Assembly: GCA_025093985.1 (NCBI GenBank)
Contig: JACAAK010000012.1
Coordinates: 310,001 to 374,000 of the forward strand
From: Calvatia gigantea
Lineage: Eukaryota > Basidiomycota > Agaricomycetes > Agaricales > Lycoperdaceae
DNA length: 64,000 nt
Direction of reading: 5' to 3'
The translations under genes and the position numbers were made by a program. Positions 34,376 through 44,803 of the stretch are shown in pieces. The notes under the pieces are model-generated. The model saw only the letters and a list, made by a program, of their open reading frames with translations. It was not told where the DNA came from and ran no database searches. Every line of letters starts with the position of its first letter. Within the stretch, counting starts at the first letter, position 1.

Positions 34376-34637
34376 CTAAAGAGGCAGAAATTGAATACCA
34401 AGTGTGATATGGATGTATGGCTTAGATTAAGCTGATGGAATAGATATTTAAAGATTTCTGCACAAGGCAAGTCCGTGGGGAGGCAATCTGACAATATGTG
34501 AGACAATTCCACAAAATAACACGAAATAACAATGCATAGAGAACACTAAAATAGCTAACTACCTTTGCTAAGAAGAGTAAAGCCAAGTTACACTGTAAAA
34601 AGTGCAACTCGCATTCCTTTTCCAAAAAGTCAACAAG

Positions 34638-34944
34638 TGTTATGAGTTTCCACCGATCATAACGAGTTCCGTGCTATTCTACATTCCTAACTATCTGCGT
34701 ACCTGTTTCAGTTATTCTAGTCCAGCGTTCTCCGAAGGTATGACTCATACCAACTACCACGCCTTGACCGGACGTTTCATGTAGTTACTCCATCCGTTCA
34801 ACCGGATAGCTCTAGATGTATTTAAGCGTACATACACCCTGTTGTATTCGGTACGCTTAACCACCTTTGTTCTCTTTCCCTTACTCGCCCTCAAGTCTTA
34901 GCCAGAGCTGCAACCTGAGGTCTAAACTGACTAAGGTCGTAACA
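34638..34944 (+). repeat. C1 5' LTR
   Basis: Starts TGTTATGAG, ends GTCGTAACA. It contains a TATTTAA box at 34819-34825 and, 34 nt downstream of the T, the sequence ACGCTTAACCA (34853-34863), proposed as the transcript 5' end and primer. Confidence 0.95.
34853..34863 (+). promoter_or_regulatory. C1 putative transcript 5' end / self-primer
   Basis: ACGCTTAACCA is the exact reverse complement of the 11 nt at 34947-34957 just after the LTR. Its distance from the TATA box (34 nt) fits a transcription start. In Tf1 of fission yeast the first 11 nt of the mRNA fold back on the primer-binding site; this layout suggests the same. A tRNA primer ending in CCA is the alternative. Confidence 0.55.
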
Positions 34945-34946
34945 TT

Positions 34947-34957
34947 TGGTTAAGCGT
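34947..34957 (+). promoter_or_regulatory. C1 primer-binding site
   Basis: TGGTTAAGCGT begins 2 nt after the LTR end (spacer TT). It pairs with ACGCTTAACCA inside the LTR. It does not resemble the initiator-Met-tRNA site common in gypsy elements. Confidence 0.6.
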
Positions 34958-35025
34958 CATCACCTCACCTTGCAGGAAACAGAGTTGAAAAAGACTCGAA
35001 CCATGACGAACCCAGGAGCCATTAT

Positions 35026-36150
35026 ATGAGCTCGAACCCCGATGAATACAGAGAACCGCAGCTTGAAGTTACAGACGACGAACTTGAAACAGACAGCGAA
35101 ACCGAGTCATCAGACGAAGAAGCAGAGAACCCCGAAGTACCTGCACCAGAAACGGTTGTAGCAAGCAACAAACCCGGAGAAACCACACAAGGAGCAAACC
35201 CAACAGGAGTGGAAGCAGTTATATCAGAACTCTTCGACGAACTCGACATAGCAGAAGAACAACTAGGACAACAGGAGAATCAAGACACCGAAACAGAATC
35301 AGAATCAGGAGACTCAGTAATGACGGACAATACCGCACCTACCACAGCCCCTAGCACAAAAGGGCTTGTGCCCGACCCAGGGTTCTTTGATGGAATACGA
35401 ACCAAATTCGACGACTGGTGGAGAGCCATGACACTCTTCATGAAATTCAACAAAGTCAGCACGGCAGATGATAAAGCTATAGCAGTCTTGGCCAGACTGA
35501 GGGGAGGAACAGCAGGAGCATATGCAGCAATGAAAGCACCACAAATCCTGGAAGGAGAAGACTCTGTAGACTGGAAGGTCTTTGCAGAAGAATTCAAACG
35601 AACCTTCTCAGACGATGCCATGAACGCGAAGGCGGAATGGCAAATTGAAAAATTCAAACAGGGGAATAGAAACACGGCCGACTACCTCATCGAATTTGAG
35701 GTACTGAAAAACAAGGCAAAAACTGACAACCGACACGCCATGTTCCTATTGCGAAAAAACGCCCGACAAGATATCATCCACACTATCACAGGCTACCCTC
35801 CAGCTGCGCGACCCGATACGTACCCAGAATGGAAGGAGGCCATACTAGCAGTTGGACAAGGATACGAAGCATCCGAATACCGAGGAGATAAGAAAACTAA
35901 CTCGGGAACTACTTATGGGGGAATGGGAGAACCCATGGAGATAGGAAGCAGGCGACATGTGTTCAATGCAAAAGGGGAACCCAAATGCTACAACTGTGGA
36001 ATATTCGGGCACATGTCCAAAGACTGCAAGAAACCCAAAGGGTTAACATGCTACAACTGCGGCAAAATCGGACACATAGCCAAAGCATGCACTGCACCAA
36101 AGAAAGTACAGATCCGAGCAATGGATGAAATGGAACCAGAAAAGAACTAG
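35026..36150 (+). CDS. C1 Gag
   Basis: The 374-codon frame encodes the structural capsid/nucleocapsid protein. An acidic N-terminal region (~100 residues, Glu/Thr/Asp-rich) precedes a retrotransposon-gag domain (FFDGIRTKFDDWWRAMTLFM, WQIEKFKQGNRNTADYLIEF). Two CCHC zinc knuckles follow (CYNCGIFGHMSKDC and CYNCGKIGHIAKAC, at about residues 322 and 341). The frame is intact. Its TAG lies nine codons before the stop of the C2 gag. Base use is strongly A-rich. pol lies in the -1 frame relative to gag, and its open frame overlaps the end of gag in C2. Confidence 0.9.
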   Translation: MSSNPDEYREPQLEVTDDELETDSETESSDEEAENPEVPAPETVVASNKPGETTQGANPTGVEAVISELFDELDIAEEQLGQQENQDTETESESGDSVMTDNTAPTTAPSTKGLVPDPGFFDGIRTKFDDWWRAMTLFMKFNKVSTADDKAIAVLARLRGGTAGAYAAMKAPQILEGEDSVDWKVFAEEFKRTFSDDAMNAKAEWQIEKFKQGNRNTADYLIEFEVLKNKAKTDNRHAMFLLRKNARQDIIHTITGYPPAARPDTYPEWKEAILAVGQGYEASEYRGDKKTNSGTTYGGMGEPMEIGSRRHVFNAKGEPKCYNCGIFGHMSKDCKKPKGLTCYNCGKIGHIAKACTAPKKVQIRAMDEMEPEKN

Positions 36151-36152
36151 GA

Positions 36153-39100
36153 TTTTTCCGGAGACTCCAAGTAGGCGCTGCCTCGAGAGTCAAGAAACTT
36201 GTATCTAGGATATCAGAAGAATATTACACGATTCCTCAGAAATGAAAGCACGAATTAAACCTAAAAGGAAAAATCCAAACCCCGACAAAAAGAATAACAG
36301 TAAACACTATAGTCGACTCGGGATGCACCACCAGCAGCATCAGCAAAAGACTGGTAGATGAAGAAAAAATCCCCACAGAAAAACTAGGACAAGAAATCAC
36401 GGTTCTTAACGCGGACGGCACGACAAACCAAGGAGGAAAGGTCACAGAAAAGGCAACTATACAAATGGAAATTGAAGGGCACAAAGAAACAATCGAAGCG
36501 TCGGTCGTACAACTCCAAGACAGGGCAGAAATATTCCTAGGACACGACTGGCTCATCAAATACAACCTGGAGGTAAACTGGCAAACAGGAGAAATAAAGT
36601 TCAACCGATGCCCAAAGGACTGCAAAGTCCTACACCAAAGCATCCAGATAACAGACAAAATCCGACACATGACCACCGCCGAGGATATATGGGAAGAGGA
36701 AGAAGAGCCCGACCCCACCGAACCATCAGACCTGCCGGACTATGTACGACCATTCACACATTTATTCAACAAAACTACATTCGACAAGCTGCCTGAAAGA
36801 ACAGAATGGGACCACGAGATAATCTTAACAGAAGACGTACCCAAGGAAATCAATGCAGGAACTTACAACATGACGATCAAAGAACAAGACGAGCTCAAGA
36901 CATTTGTCAAAGAAAACCTTGAGTCAGGACGAATACGACCATCGAAATCACCATATGCCGCACCTACCTTTTTCATCCCAAAAAAGGATGGCTCAAAACA
37001 ACTCATTCAAGATTACCGACAATTGAATAACGTAGTCATCAAGGATAAAACGCCACTGCCTCGAATTGGAGAAGTCATTGACAAATTAGGAAAAGCCAAA
37101 TATTTCAACAAACTGGACATCATTTGGGGCTACAACAACGTTCGAATCAAAGAAGGAGACGAGTGGAAGGCAGCCTTCCTAACCAACGAAGGGCTATTCG
37201 AACCTACAGTAATGTTTTTCAGTCTCAGCAATTCACCTGGAACGTTTTCAAGAATGATGGCGAGCATCTTCCGAGACTTGCTACACGACGGAGACATAGT
37301 AAACTATATGGACGACTTCGCAATTCCGGGAGACACCAAAGAGCAATTACAAGAACGAACCATCCGATTCCTAGAAAGAGCAGCCGAACACAACCTGTGC
37401 TTCAAATGATCCAAATGCATCTTCGACGCCGAAGAAATCCCAATGCTGGGAGTAACAGTAGGACACGGACGCATTGAAATGGAGGCCGAAAAAGTAAAAT
37501 CAGTACGAGAATGGCCCCAACCACACAACAAGAAAGGAGTAGAAAGATTCCTTGGTTTTACCAACTACTACCGCCGATTTATAAAAAACTTCAGCAAGAT
37601 AGCGGCCCCATTGAACAAGCTGAAAGGATCAGAGGAGTGGGAATGGAAAGAGGAACAACAATCAGCATTCGACGAACTAAAACAACGAATCACAGAAGAA
37701 CCCACCTTAACACTACCCCAGAGAAAAGGTCAATTCCGGGTAGAAGTCGACGCATCAAACTACGCATTAGGGGGAGTACTCTCACAAGAACAAAATTCGA
37801 AATGGCACCCAATCGCATTCACATCCCGCACACTATCACCAGCAGAACGGAATTATGAAATCTACGACAAAGAACTATTGGCTATCATGCATGCACTAAA
37901 AGAATGGCGGCACTACCTGCTGGATGCAGAAGAGAAATTCGAAATCTGGACCGACCACGAAAACCTGAAATACTACAGGGAACCCCAGAAACTAAACGGC
38001 CGACAAGCTAGATGGTACCTATGGTTACAAGACTATGACTTCACACTGCGCCACGTACCGGGAAAAACAAACACAAAAGCGGACCTCCTCTCCAGAATCT
38101 ACCAAGAGCCAGAACAGGAAGAGGGGAAACTAGTCACCATGATCCGAGACACTTGGCTGACAAACAAAAAAAACGACGAACCACCAGAGGGGACCATCTT
38201 ACTCCGCGCCGAACTATTTATGGAACCCACCCTCAAGGAACGAATCAAGGCGAACAAAGGACGAGAAACGGCCATCATCCAAAAAATACGTGGCCAAGAT
38301 CCTGACATCACCGAACACGACGGAATAATCTACAAAAACGCCAGCATGTACGTACCACCCGAACCGACACTCAGAGAAGAAATACTACACCAGTACCACG
38401 ACGCCCCTGACGCAGGACACCCGGGACAACACCGAATGATCGAGTTGGTGACCAGGGATTACTGGTGGCCGGCAATCCGAACGGACGTTCAAAAGTACAT
38501 CAGAGGATGCCAGAATTGTCAATGAAATAAGCCACGCAAAACACCTCTGAAGACACCTCTACACCTGCTTCCCATCCCCAATGGTCCATGGGAAGAAGTG
38601 AGCATTGACCTCATTGGACCACTACCCGAATCAGAAGGAAAGGACGCTATCCTAGTCATTGTCGACCGATTCTCAAAAATGATACGACTCATAGCGACAA
38701 GAACAGATGTTTCCTCAAAAGAACTAGCACAGCACTATCGAGATGAAATATGGAAGCTACACGGAATACCGAGGAAAGTCCTTAGTGACCGAGGACCACA
38801 GTTTGCATCCGAATTCACTGGTGAACTATTCAAGGGACTAGGGATAGAACGAAACCTATCAACGGCCTACCACCCACAGACCGATGGACAGACAGAAAGG
38901 ATTAACAGAGAAGTCAAAACATACCTGAGGATATACTGTAACTACGACCAAAACGACTGGGCAAAATGGCTGCCCATGGCCGAATTCCAATACAACGACA
39001 AGAAGCACACCGGCACTCAGATGACACCGTTCTACCTGAACTACGGAAGACACCCCTGGAAAGGAAAGGAAAACGGAACGACGAACAACCCTAGCAGTAC

Positions 39101-39710
39101 AGAGTTCCTAAAACAACTCCAAAATGCAAGAAACGATGCCACTTCCGCACTACGATCATATCAAGAAAAGATGAAACGGACACATGATAACAGCAAGATG
39201 AACACGAGGACATATCAGATCAACGATGAAGTATGGCTAGAAAACACCAACATCCATACCAATCAGTCATCAAAGAAGCTAGGCCAAAAAAGGTATGGAC
39301 CTTTCTGAATTAAGGAAAAAATAGGGGAAGCGGCATATCGGCTGGCGATACCAGAAGGATGGGCCATCCATGATGTGTTTAACGAACAGCTGCTAACCCC
39401 AGCACAAAAGACATCATTCCACATCCAGAAAGAAGCACCAGCGCCCGAACCAATAATCATCAACAATGAAGAGGAATACGAAGTAGAAGAAGTCCGAGGA
39501 AAACGACAAAAAGGAAGGGGATATCAGTTCCTTATACATTGGAAAGGTTACAGCAACGAAGAAGATACGTGGACAGCAGAGTCAAACTTGCAAAACGCCC
39601 GAGACGCGATAGCAGAGTACCACAAAAGGCATCCGGAGGATACCTATAAAAAGGGGGGCAAGAAATCCAGAAAAACACCAGTCAAGTCAAACCCCAGACA
39701 AAGATACTAG
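36153..39710 (+). pseudogene. C1 Pol: protease, RT, RNase H, integrase, chromodomain (four in-frame TGA)
   Basis: Domains in order: protease with TIVDSGCTTSS (~36310), RT with YRQLN and an intact YMDD (37305-37316), RNase H (VEVDASNYALGG ... YDKELLAIMHALKEW), an integrase HHCC region (HDAPDAGHPGQH ... GCQNC), integrase core ([35 protein letters not shown]) and a chromodomain (YEVEEVRGKR ... YQFLIHWKGYSNEEDTW). In-frame TGA stops interrupt it at 36243, 37407, 38523 and 39306; otherwise the frame is continuous. Three of these are CGA or CAA in C2; the one at 38523 is shared. The chromodomain probably guides insertion into heterochromatin. Confidence 0.92.
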
Positions 39711-39716
39711 CCCAAC

Positions 39717-40703
39717 ATGTCCTCCCAAGCCAACCACATCTCTATCAACTCCCTCGTCCACCCCAACCCGACCATGATCTCCTCAGTCCCCCTCCCAAAG
39801 CCAGGCAATAACCAAGCACCCGCACCCCAAGGCACCTGTTACAACCTTGTGACCACCCCGTCCCCAGCACAAGGACTCTTCGAGGCCCTCCTCAAGGATG
39901 TCAACAAAGCCACAAACGACGAAGTAGAAACAATCACGGCCCAAAACAAACGACTCGCAGTAAACCGCCATATCACCCTCGCCACTGCTTGCATCACCTT
40001 CGCGGACATGTACGCCGGGTTCGCCAACGCATCGTCCTCTACAAGCCAACACATCCCCGCCATCTTCCGTGCGTTAGAATTATCCACCCTCACACCCAGT
40101 GAACAAAGTCGAGTTCACAGCCTTCAGAGCCGTGTTGACCTCGCTCTAGAAGTATTCAACCATCTCGATATCGCCGACACCTTCCTAGAACTCGCAGACG
40201 TCGCTATGAACTTACTAGGACGCGACAAGACCACAGAAGACCCAGACATAGATCAACTCGTTACACGCATCGGAGTCACTCTCGCCGACCTACACACCAC
40301 CATCCGTTCCCCACCAACCAAGCGAGCAGATACGCCCATGGACGAAGAAACTACCGTCTCAATGAAGGAAGAGGTCAATGCACTCCGACGATTCATAAAG
40401 ACCATCACCCCGCCACAGATCGTATCGGTTTTTCTCCCACCAGCAAGATTCCGCAGTGTGCTACCAGGCCAAGAAAAGGACCAACATTATTGGAAAACGA
40501 TAGTCAAGAACTATTGGGACAACTCAACCATCACCGAGTTCCCCTTCAATGGAGTCCCAGTCCCTATCCGTCAAGATGGCCGCAGCCATTTGCCCGTCTT
40601 CTTCGCACGATCCAACGAAGGAAAGTACCTCATTGGAGCCACCAAGAAAGCCCTCGCCGCCGCCGTAGTTAATGGAGAGTTTGACGAACTTCCTGAGGCA
40701 TAA
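39717..40703 (+). CDS. C1 third ORF, unknown 328-residue protein
   Basis: This intact frame starts 6 bp after the pol stop and ends about 20 bp before the 3' LTR, where retroviruses carry env. The protein has a Ser/Pro-rich N-terminus (~60 residues), a helix-rich middle (VETITAQNKRLAVNRHITLA, VHSLQSRVDLALEVFNHL) and a more ordered C-terminal part (VSVFLPPARFRSVLPGQ, YWDNSTITEFPFNGVPVPI). No signal peptide, membrane segment or known domain is seen, so an envelope role is unlikely. Its base use (C-rich: ATC, CTC, CCC) differs from the A-rich gag-pol. Both copies are open. I cannot assign a function. Confidence 0.85.
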   Translation: MSSQANHISINSLVHPNPTMISSVPLPKPGNNQAPAPQGTCYNLVTTPSPAQGLFEALLKDVNKATNDEVETITAQNKRLAVNRHITLATACITFADMYAGFANASSSTSQHIPAIFRALELSTLTPSEQSRVHSLQSRVDLALEVFNHLDIADTFLELADVAMNLLGRDKTTEDPDIDQLVTRIGVTLADLHTTIRSPPTKRADTPMDEETTVSMKEEVNALRRFIKTITPPQIVSVFLPPARFRSVLPGQEKDQHYWKTIVKNYWDNSTITEFPFNGVPVPIRQDGRSHLPVFFARSNEGKYLIGATKKALAAAVVNGEFDELPEA

Positions 40704-40721
40704 AGTCTAATCGGGGGGTAT

Positions 40722-41028
40722 TGTTATGAGTTTCCACCGATCATAACGAGTTCTGTGCTATTCTACATTCCTAACTATCTGCGTACCTGTTTCAGTTATT
40801 CTAGTCCAGCGTTCTCCGAAGATATGACTCGTACCAACTACCACGCCTTGACCGGACGTTTCATGTAGTTACTCCATCCGTTCAACCAGATAGCTCTAGA
40901 TGTATTTAAGCGTACATACACCCTGTTGTATTCGGTACGCTTAACCACCTTTGTTCTCTTTCCCTTACTCGCCCTCAAGTCTTAGCCAGAGCTGCAACCT
41001 GAGGTCTAAACTGACTAAGGTCGTAACA
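40722..41028 (+). repeat. C1 3' LTR
   Basis: 307 bp, matching the 5' LTR except for about four transitions (for example TTCCGTG/TTCTGTG and CCGGA/CCAGA, both at CpG). Followed by the target duplication ACAAG at 41029-41033. Confidence 0.95.
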
Positions 41029-42081
41029 ACAAGACACAGAACCTCAAGTACTCCCTAAGATTCACCCTTATCAAGTTAACAACCAGAAGCACACTGTTCT
41101 ACACTTGTGATATGCCAAGTACCAGGGTGTAGCGATGCAATATGCTCTTAATCTAAGCTCACTTCACAAGTAACCCTGAGGTCTTCTTCTTAGATCAAAA
41201 GGTCTCAACCTTAGCTCAAGTTACTTAGTCTAGTTAATCTCAAAAGAACTTATTACTTTGCTTCACTCAGGCACAATAGATTACTTTTCACTGCACTCTG
41301 AAGGCTAGGCAATGGCTAGTAGGTTCCTTGCCACCCCTGACACCTCAGAGGGGGTTTATATATTATTTGGGTGCTCATTATGACAAGAGAATGATTACAC
41401 AACTAGAAATGTATTATCAAGCAAGGTACAAACCAGAAGATTAGATCACACACCAAGAGAGCTGCAACCTATTAGATTAGTGAGACATTGGAAATACATG
41501 AAGATTTTGGGTATCCGTTTGTTCCAGGCTATGTTCTAGCCCATTCTCTGGTTCTGCATTCCTCTCTAAATACATAGAGTATCTGAGATTTCAGACATTG
41601 TGTGAATTGTCCTCCTATGTGTCCCCGTGAATTGTATGTGAATGTGTCCAAATTCATCATTAGTGCTGAGTGAGCTCGTTAATCTAACAATAGTGGCATT
41701 TCCTTGTGAACACGCTGATCAGCCTTTTAAATTAAGCATGTTGGACTTATTTCTCAAGTCTAGACTCATTGGAGGGGTCCCATAGCTCTGTATAGACATA
41801 TTAGAATGGTTTTACCACCTGGTCCGGCCGGAATCATGACTGGTCATATAGTACACTGTTAGAATTGCTTTTAGTTAAGTACAGTGGTCATCCCATAGCT
41901 GCCACTATCCATCATCAATGGCCATAGTGTTCTACAGTAATCGAGTACTCTTTTATTATACTGTTGGGCTTCTTAAATTAAGTTGTACTACTACAGGAAG
42001 ATTCAATGTAATCATTAGATTAGGCTTGTATGCCTTAGATTAGTGATTTTCATGCATGAAAATGGCTTTGCTATTACATTG

Positions 42082-44289
42082 CGTACTGTGAAAGCCCTTA
42101 TAATTGATGAACTTTCGGTACCCTTGATTTTGGAAATGCCTTTTCTTAGTGTGAACACTATCCAGATTGATTATCAAGTCCACACAGTGACTGACCAGAA
42201 CCAGCATTACAATCTGTTGGGTTCAAATATGGTGAAGGAGAAACCTACTCCTCATTTCCATTCACTGAGGGATAGGTTGAAAACAACTTCATGATACCGT
42301 CACCAGCTGTTGGAGGAATTGAAAGAATGCCTTTCAGCTACATAACAGGTAATGGAGAAATATACAGTTAACAAGCCACTGGATTATAGCCATATCGTGG
42401 CTACAATTAAAGATCATATTACTAGTGTTATTGACAAGGAAATTCTACGTCGTCTACAGCAGAGGGTTGTGGCAGATTTCAGTGGTGTTTTTGAGGAAAT
42501 GCCTCATGTGGATGAACTTCTGACTGACATAGAGGCTTGCATAGGCCTAAAGGATCCCTCTCAAATGATCAAACCGCAGACATACAGTTGCCCATGCAAA
42601 TATTGTGCTGCATAGAAGAAGCTCATAGACCAGCATCTAGAGGCTGGTCGTATCCAATCTTCGGATTCACTATATTCCTCTCTGTCTTTCTGTATACTGA
42701 AGGCTGACCCAATAGCACCACCCCAATGGGTTAATGATTACCATGCCTTGAACAAGAATACTATTCCAGATAACTATACATTACCACAGGTCAATGACAT
42801 CTTGAATTATTGTACAAAGGAACAGTTTTTTGCAGTTATTGACATGACAAACACATTTTTTCAGATGTGGATGCATAAATCTGATGTTCATAAGACAGCT
42901 GTCTCAATGCCTTTTGGTTCCTATGAATGGTGGGTGATGCCAATGGGCTTGCAGAATGCACCTGCCATACATCAGTAGTGGATCAATAAGGCTTTGCAGC
43001 CCTACATTGGGAAATTTTGCTGTGTATACCTTGATGACATTGTCATCTGGTCACAATCATTGAAGGAACACAAACATAATGTTTGCCTCATATTGTCGGC
43101 ATTGAGAGAAGCATGCTTATATTGCAACCTGAAAAAGACAAAACTGTTTTGCACTGAGATTAACTTCTTTGGTCACAAGATCAGTGCAAAGGGAATTGAG
43201 GTAGATGATTGCAAGGCCGAAAAGATCATAAACTGGCCTGTCCCCAACTCTGTTAAGGATGTTCAACAATTCTTGGGTTTGGTTCGCTACCTTGCAGTTT
43301 TCCTGCCAAAATTGGCACAATACACAACCATTCTATTGAAGCTGACAGAGAAAGATTGTGATCATGATTTCCTTGGCTGGACTCCAGCACACCAGAGTGC
43401 ATTTGACAAGATAAAACAGCTGGTGATAAGCAGGGACTGTTTAATGATGATTAATTATGATTTGATGCCAGAATACTAGATTTTTGTAACAATGGATGCT
43501 TTGGACATTCAGAGTGGGGCTGTACTAAGCTTTGGCAAATCATATGAAATGGCATGACTGGTCACTTTTGAGTCAAGGGGGTTTAAGAAGGCTAAACTCA
43601 ATTACCCTGTTCATGAAAAGGAGTTATTGGCTATTGTCAGGGCATTGGAAAAATGGTGTGTTGATTTGATCAGTTCTCATTTCACTGTCTTCACTGACCA
43701 TAAGACATTGGAATGCTTCCAGACACAGAAGCACTTATCATGGCAACAAGCCCAGTAGATGGAATTTTTACAGCAATATGACTTTGAAATTGTCTATCTA
43801 AAAGGGGAAGATAATGTTATGGCAAATGCCTTGTTGCAAACTGAGTTTAATGAGAGTGAATTGGCGGACAATGCCTTTCACATGTCACTATGTGACTGCA
43901 TGGATGAACTCAACATTGCAGTGTGCACAGTTCTAGACTGAAGTTCTTCACTTCAGACAAATTGGGCCCATGAGATTGCTGTACTCAATGATGAGACTTT
44001 GCCTCAATGCATGACCATCTCATCAGATAATGAACTATGAGATGCAATTGTTGCTAGTTACCAAGATGATGCTTGGTGCCAGAAGTTGTTGGATAACCAG
44101 AATAAAATGCCTGGCATTGAGCTCAAGGGAAACTTAATATTTTTCAAAGACTGTTTGGTCATCCCTTGTACAGGCAATATCAGACAAACACTGTTTGCTC
44201 TGGGACATGATATACTGGGCCATTTTGGGTTCGATAAGTCTTACGAAGCATTGCATCACTCTTTCTACTAGCCAGGGATAAGGAGTGAC
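42082..44289 (+). mobile_element. Element A, plus copy, piece 2: RT, RNase H, start of integrase (degenerate)
   Basis: One frame with scattered stops (for example 42613, 42976, 43477) carries the end of protease (LSVPLILEMPFLSVNTIQID), RT (NDYHALNKNTIPDNYTLP, FAVIDMTNTFFQMW, VYLDDIVIWSQ) and the RNase H region (HEKELLAIVRALEKW, TVFTDHKTLE). Next come the first histidines of the integrase zinc finger (LGHDILGHFG) up to LHHSFY. The RT motif YLDD is intact. The copy is CpG-poor, AT-rich and dead. Element B interrupts it at 44289/44290. Confidence 0.85.
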
Positions 44290-44627
44290 TGTCAGGGCAA
44301 CCTCTGACAGTCCCCCCAGACTGCCCCACAATCCTATGCTCTCACCTGCTCTCAGCCGCGCGGACACGAGTAACAACTGGAGACTCCGAAGGACAATGAC
44401 GGACTTATGTACATAATGAAACAATAGGACAATGGACAGTAACACAGTATATATTAACCTGTACACCTGCAGGGGACCCTTATCTGATTCTCTAAGGATT
44501 TCCCTGCAGGTATGTAGTCTACACAGCCGCTTGTAATACAACTAAGGATTCCCCCGCAGTTGCCTGCTTGTCTGCCCTGTGAGAACCTCATGTCCCCGAG
44601 CCGCTCGGACTGTGGGTTGCCCTTACA
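44290..44627 (+). repeat. B 5' LTR
   Basis: Starts TGTCAGGGCAACC, ends GGTTGCCCTTACA. TATATAT box at 44448-44454; proposed transcript start ATCTGATTCT at 44482-44491, 34 nt after the box. Confidence 0.95.
44482..44491 (+). promoter_or_regulatory. B putative transcript 5' end / self-primer
   Basis: ATCTGATTCT is the exact reverse complement of AGAATCAGAT at 44630-44639, which begins 2 nt after the LTR. The spacing from TATA (34 nt) and from the LTR end (2 nt) is identical to that in element C, although the sequences are unrelated. Confidence 0.55.
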
Positions 44628-44629
44628 GA

Positions 44630-44639
44630 AGAATCAGAT
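44630..44639 (+). promoter_or_regulatory. B primer-binding site
   Basis: AGAATCAGAT follows the 5' LTR after the 2-nt spacer GA. It does not start with TGG, as a site for a tRNA CCA end would, which argues against a tRNA primer and for self-priming. Confidence 0.55.
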
Positions 44640-44803
44640 CTCATGAGAGACCTGGTCGTCCACTGGGAACAACTCTGAGGAGTTCCCCTCGATTACCCCC
44701 CACCAGCCGACCCCGTCTCTACCCACCTGACCCGCCCCCCATGTTGGACCAGCCCCAGCCACAACAGCAGCAGGGGCAACCACAGCAGGATTAACCACAG
44801 CCA

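Larger units (their letters stand above)
34638..41028 (+). mobile_element. Element C1: Ty3/gypsy chromovirus, complete, TSD ACAAG
   Basis: A 6.39-kb LTR retrotransposon with 307-bp LTRs and the target duplication ACAAG at 34633-34637 and 41029-41033. Gene order is gag, then pol (protease, RT, RNase H, integrase, chromodomain), then a third ORF, then a polypurine tract (ATCGGGGGGTAT, just before 40722). The order protease-RT-RNaseH-integrase is that of Ty3/gypsy. The two LTRs differ at about four positions, all transitions, so insertion is recent. pol has in-frame stops, so this copy is not autonomous. Confidence 0.95.
34376..42074. mobile_element. Unclassified insertion in element A (about 1.3 kb without the nested C1)
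   Basis: Element A's protease/RT frame is broken between TACATCG (34369-34375) and TACATTG (42075-42081). These look like a 6-7-bp target-site duplication differing by one C/T change. The inserted DNA consists of 34376-34637 and 41034-42074, with element C1 nested inside. It is AT-rich and has no coding frame, TG...CA ends or clear terminal inverted repeats that I can see. The 1-kb right part holds AATCTAAG/CTTAGATT-type motifs. It could be a non-autonomous DNA transposon or a piece of another element. Confidence 0.5.

Noticed and set aside
39717..40703. Calling the third ORF an envelope gene
   Set aside because: Position fits, but there is no signal peptide, hydrophobic segment or glycoprotein-like cysteine pattern.
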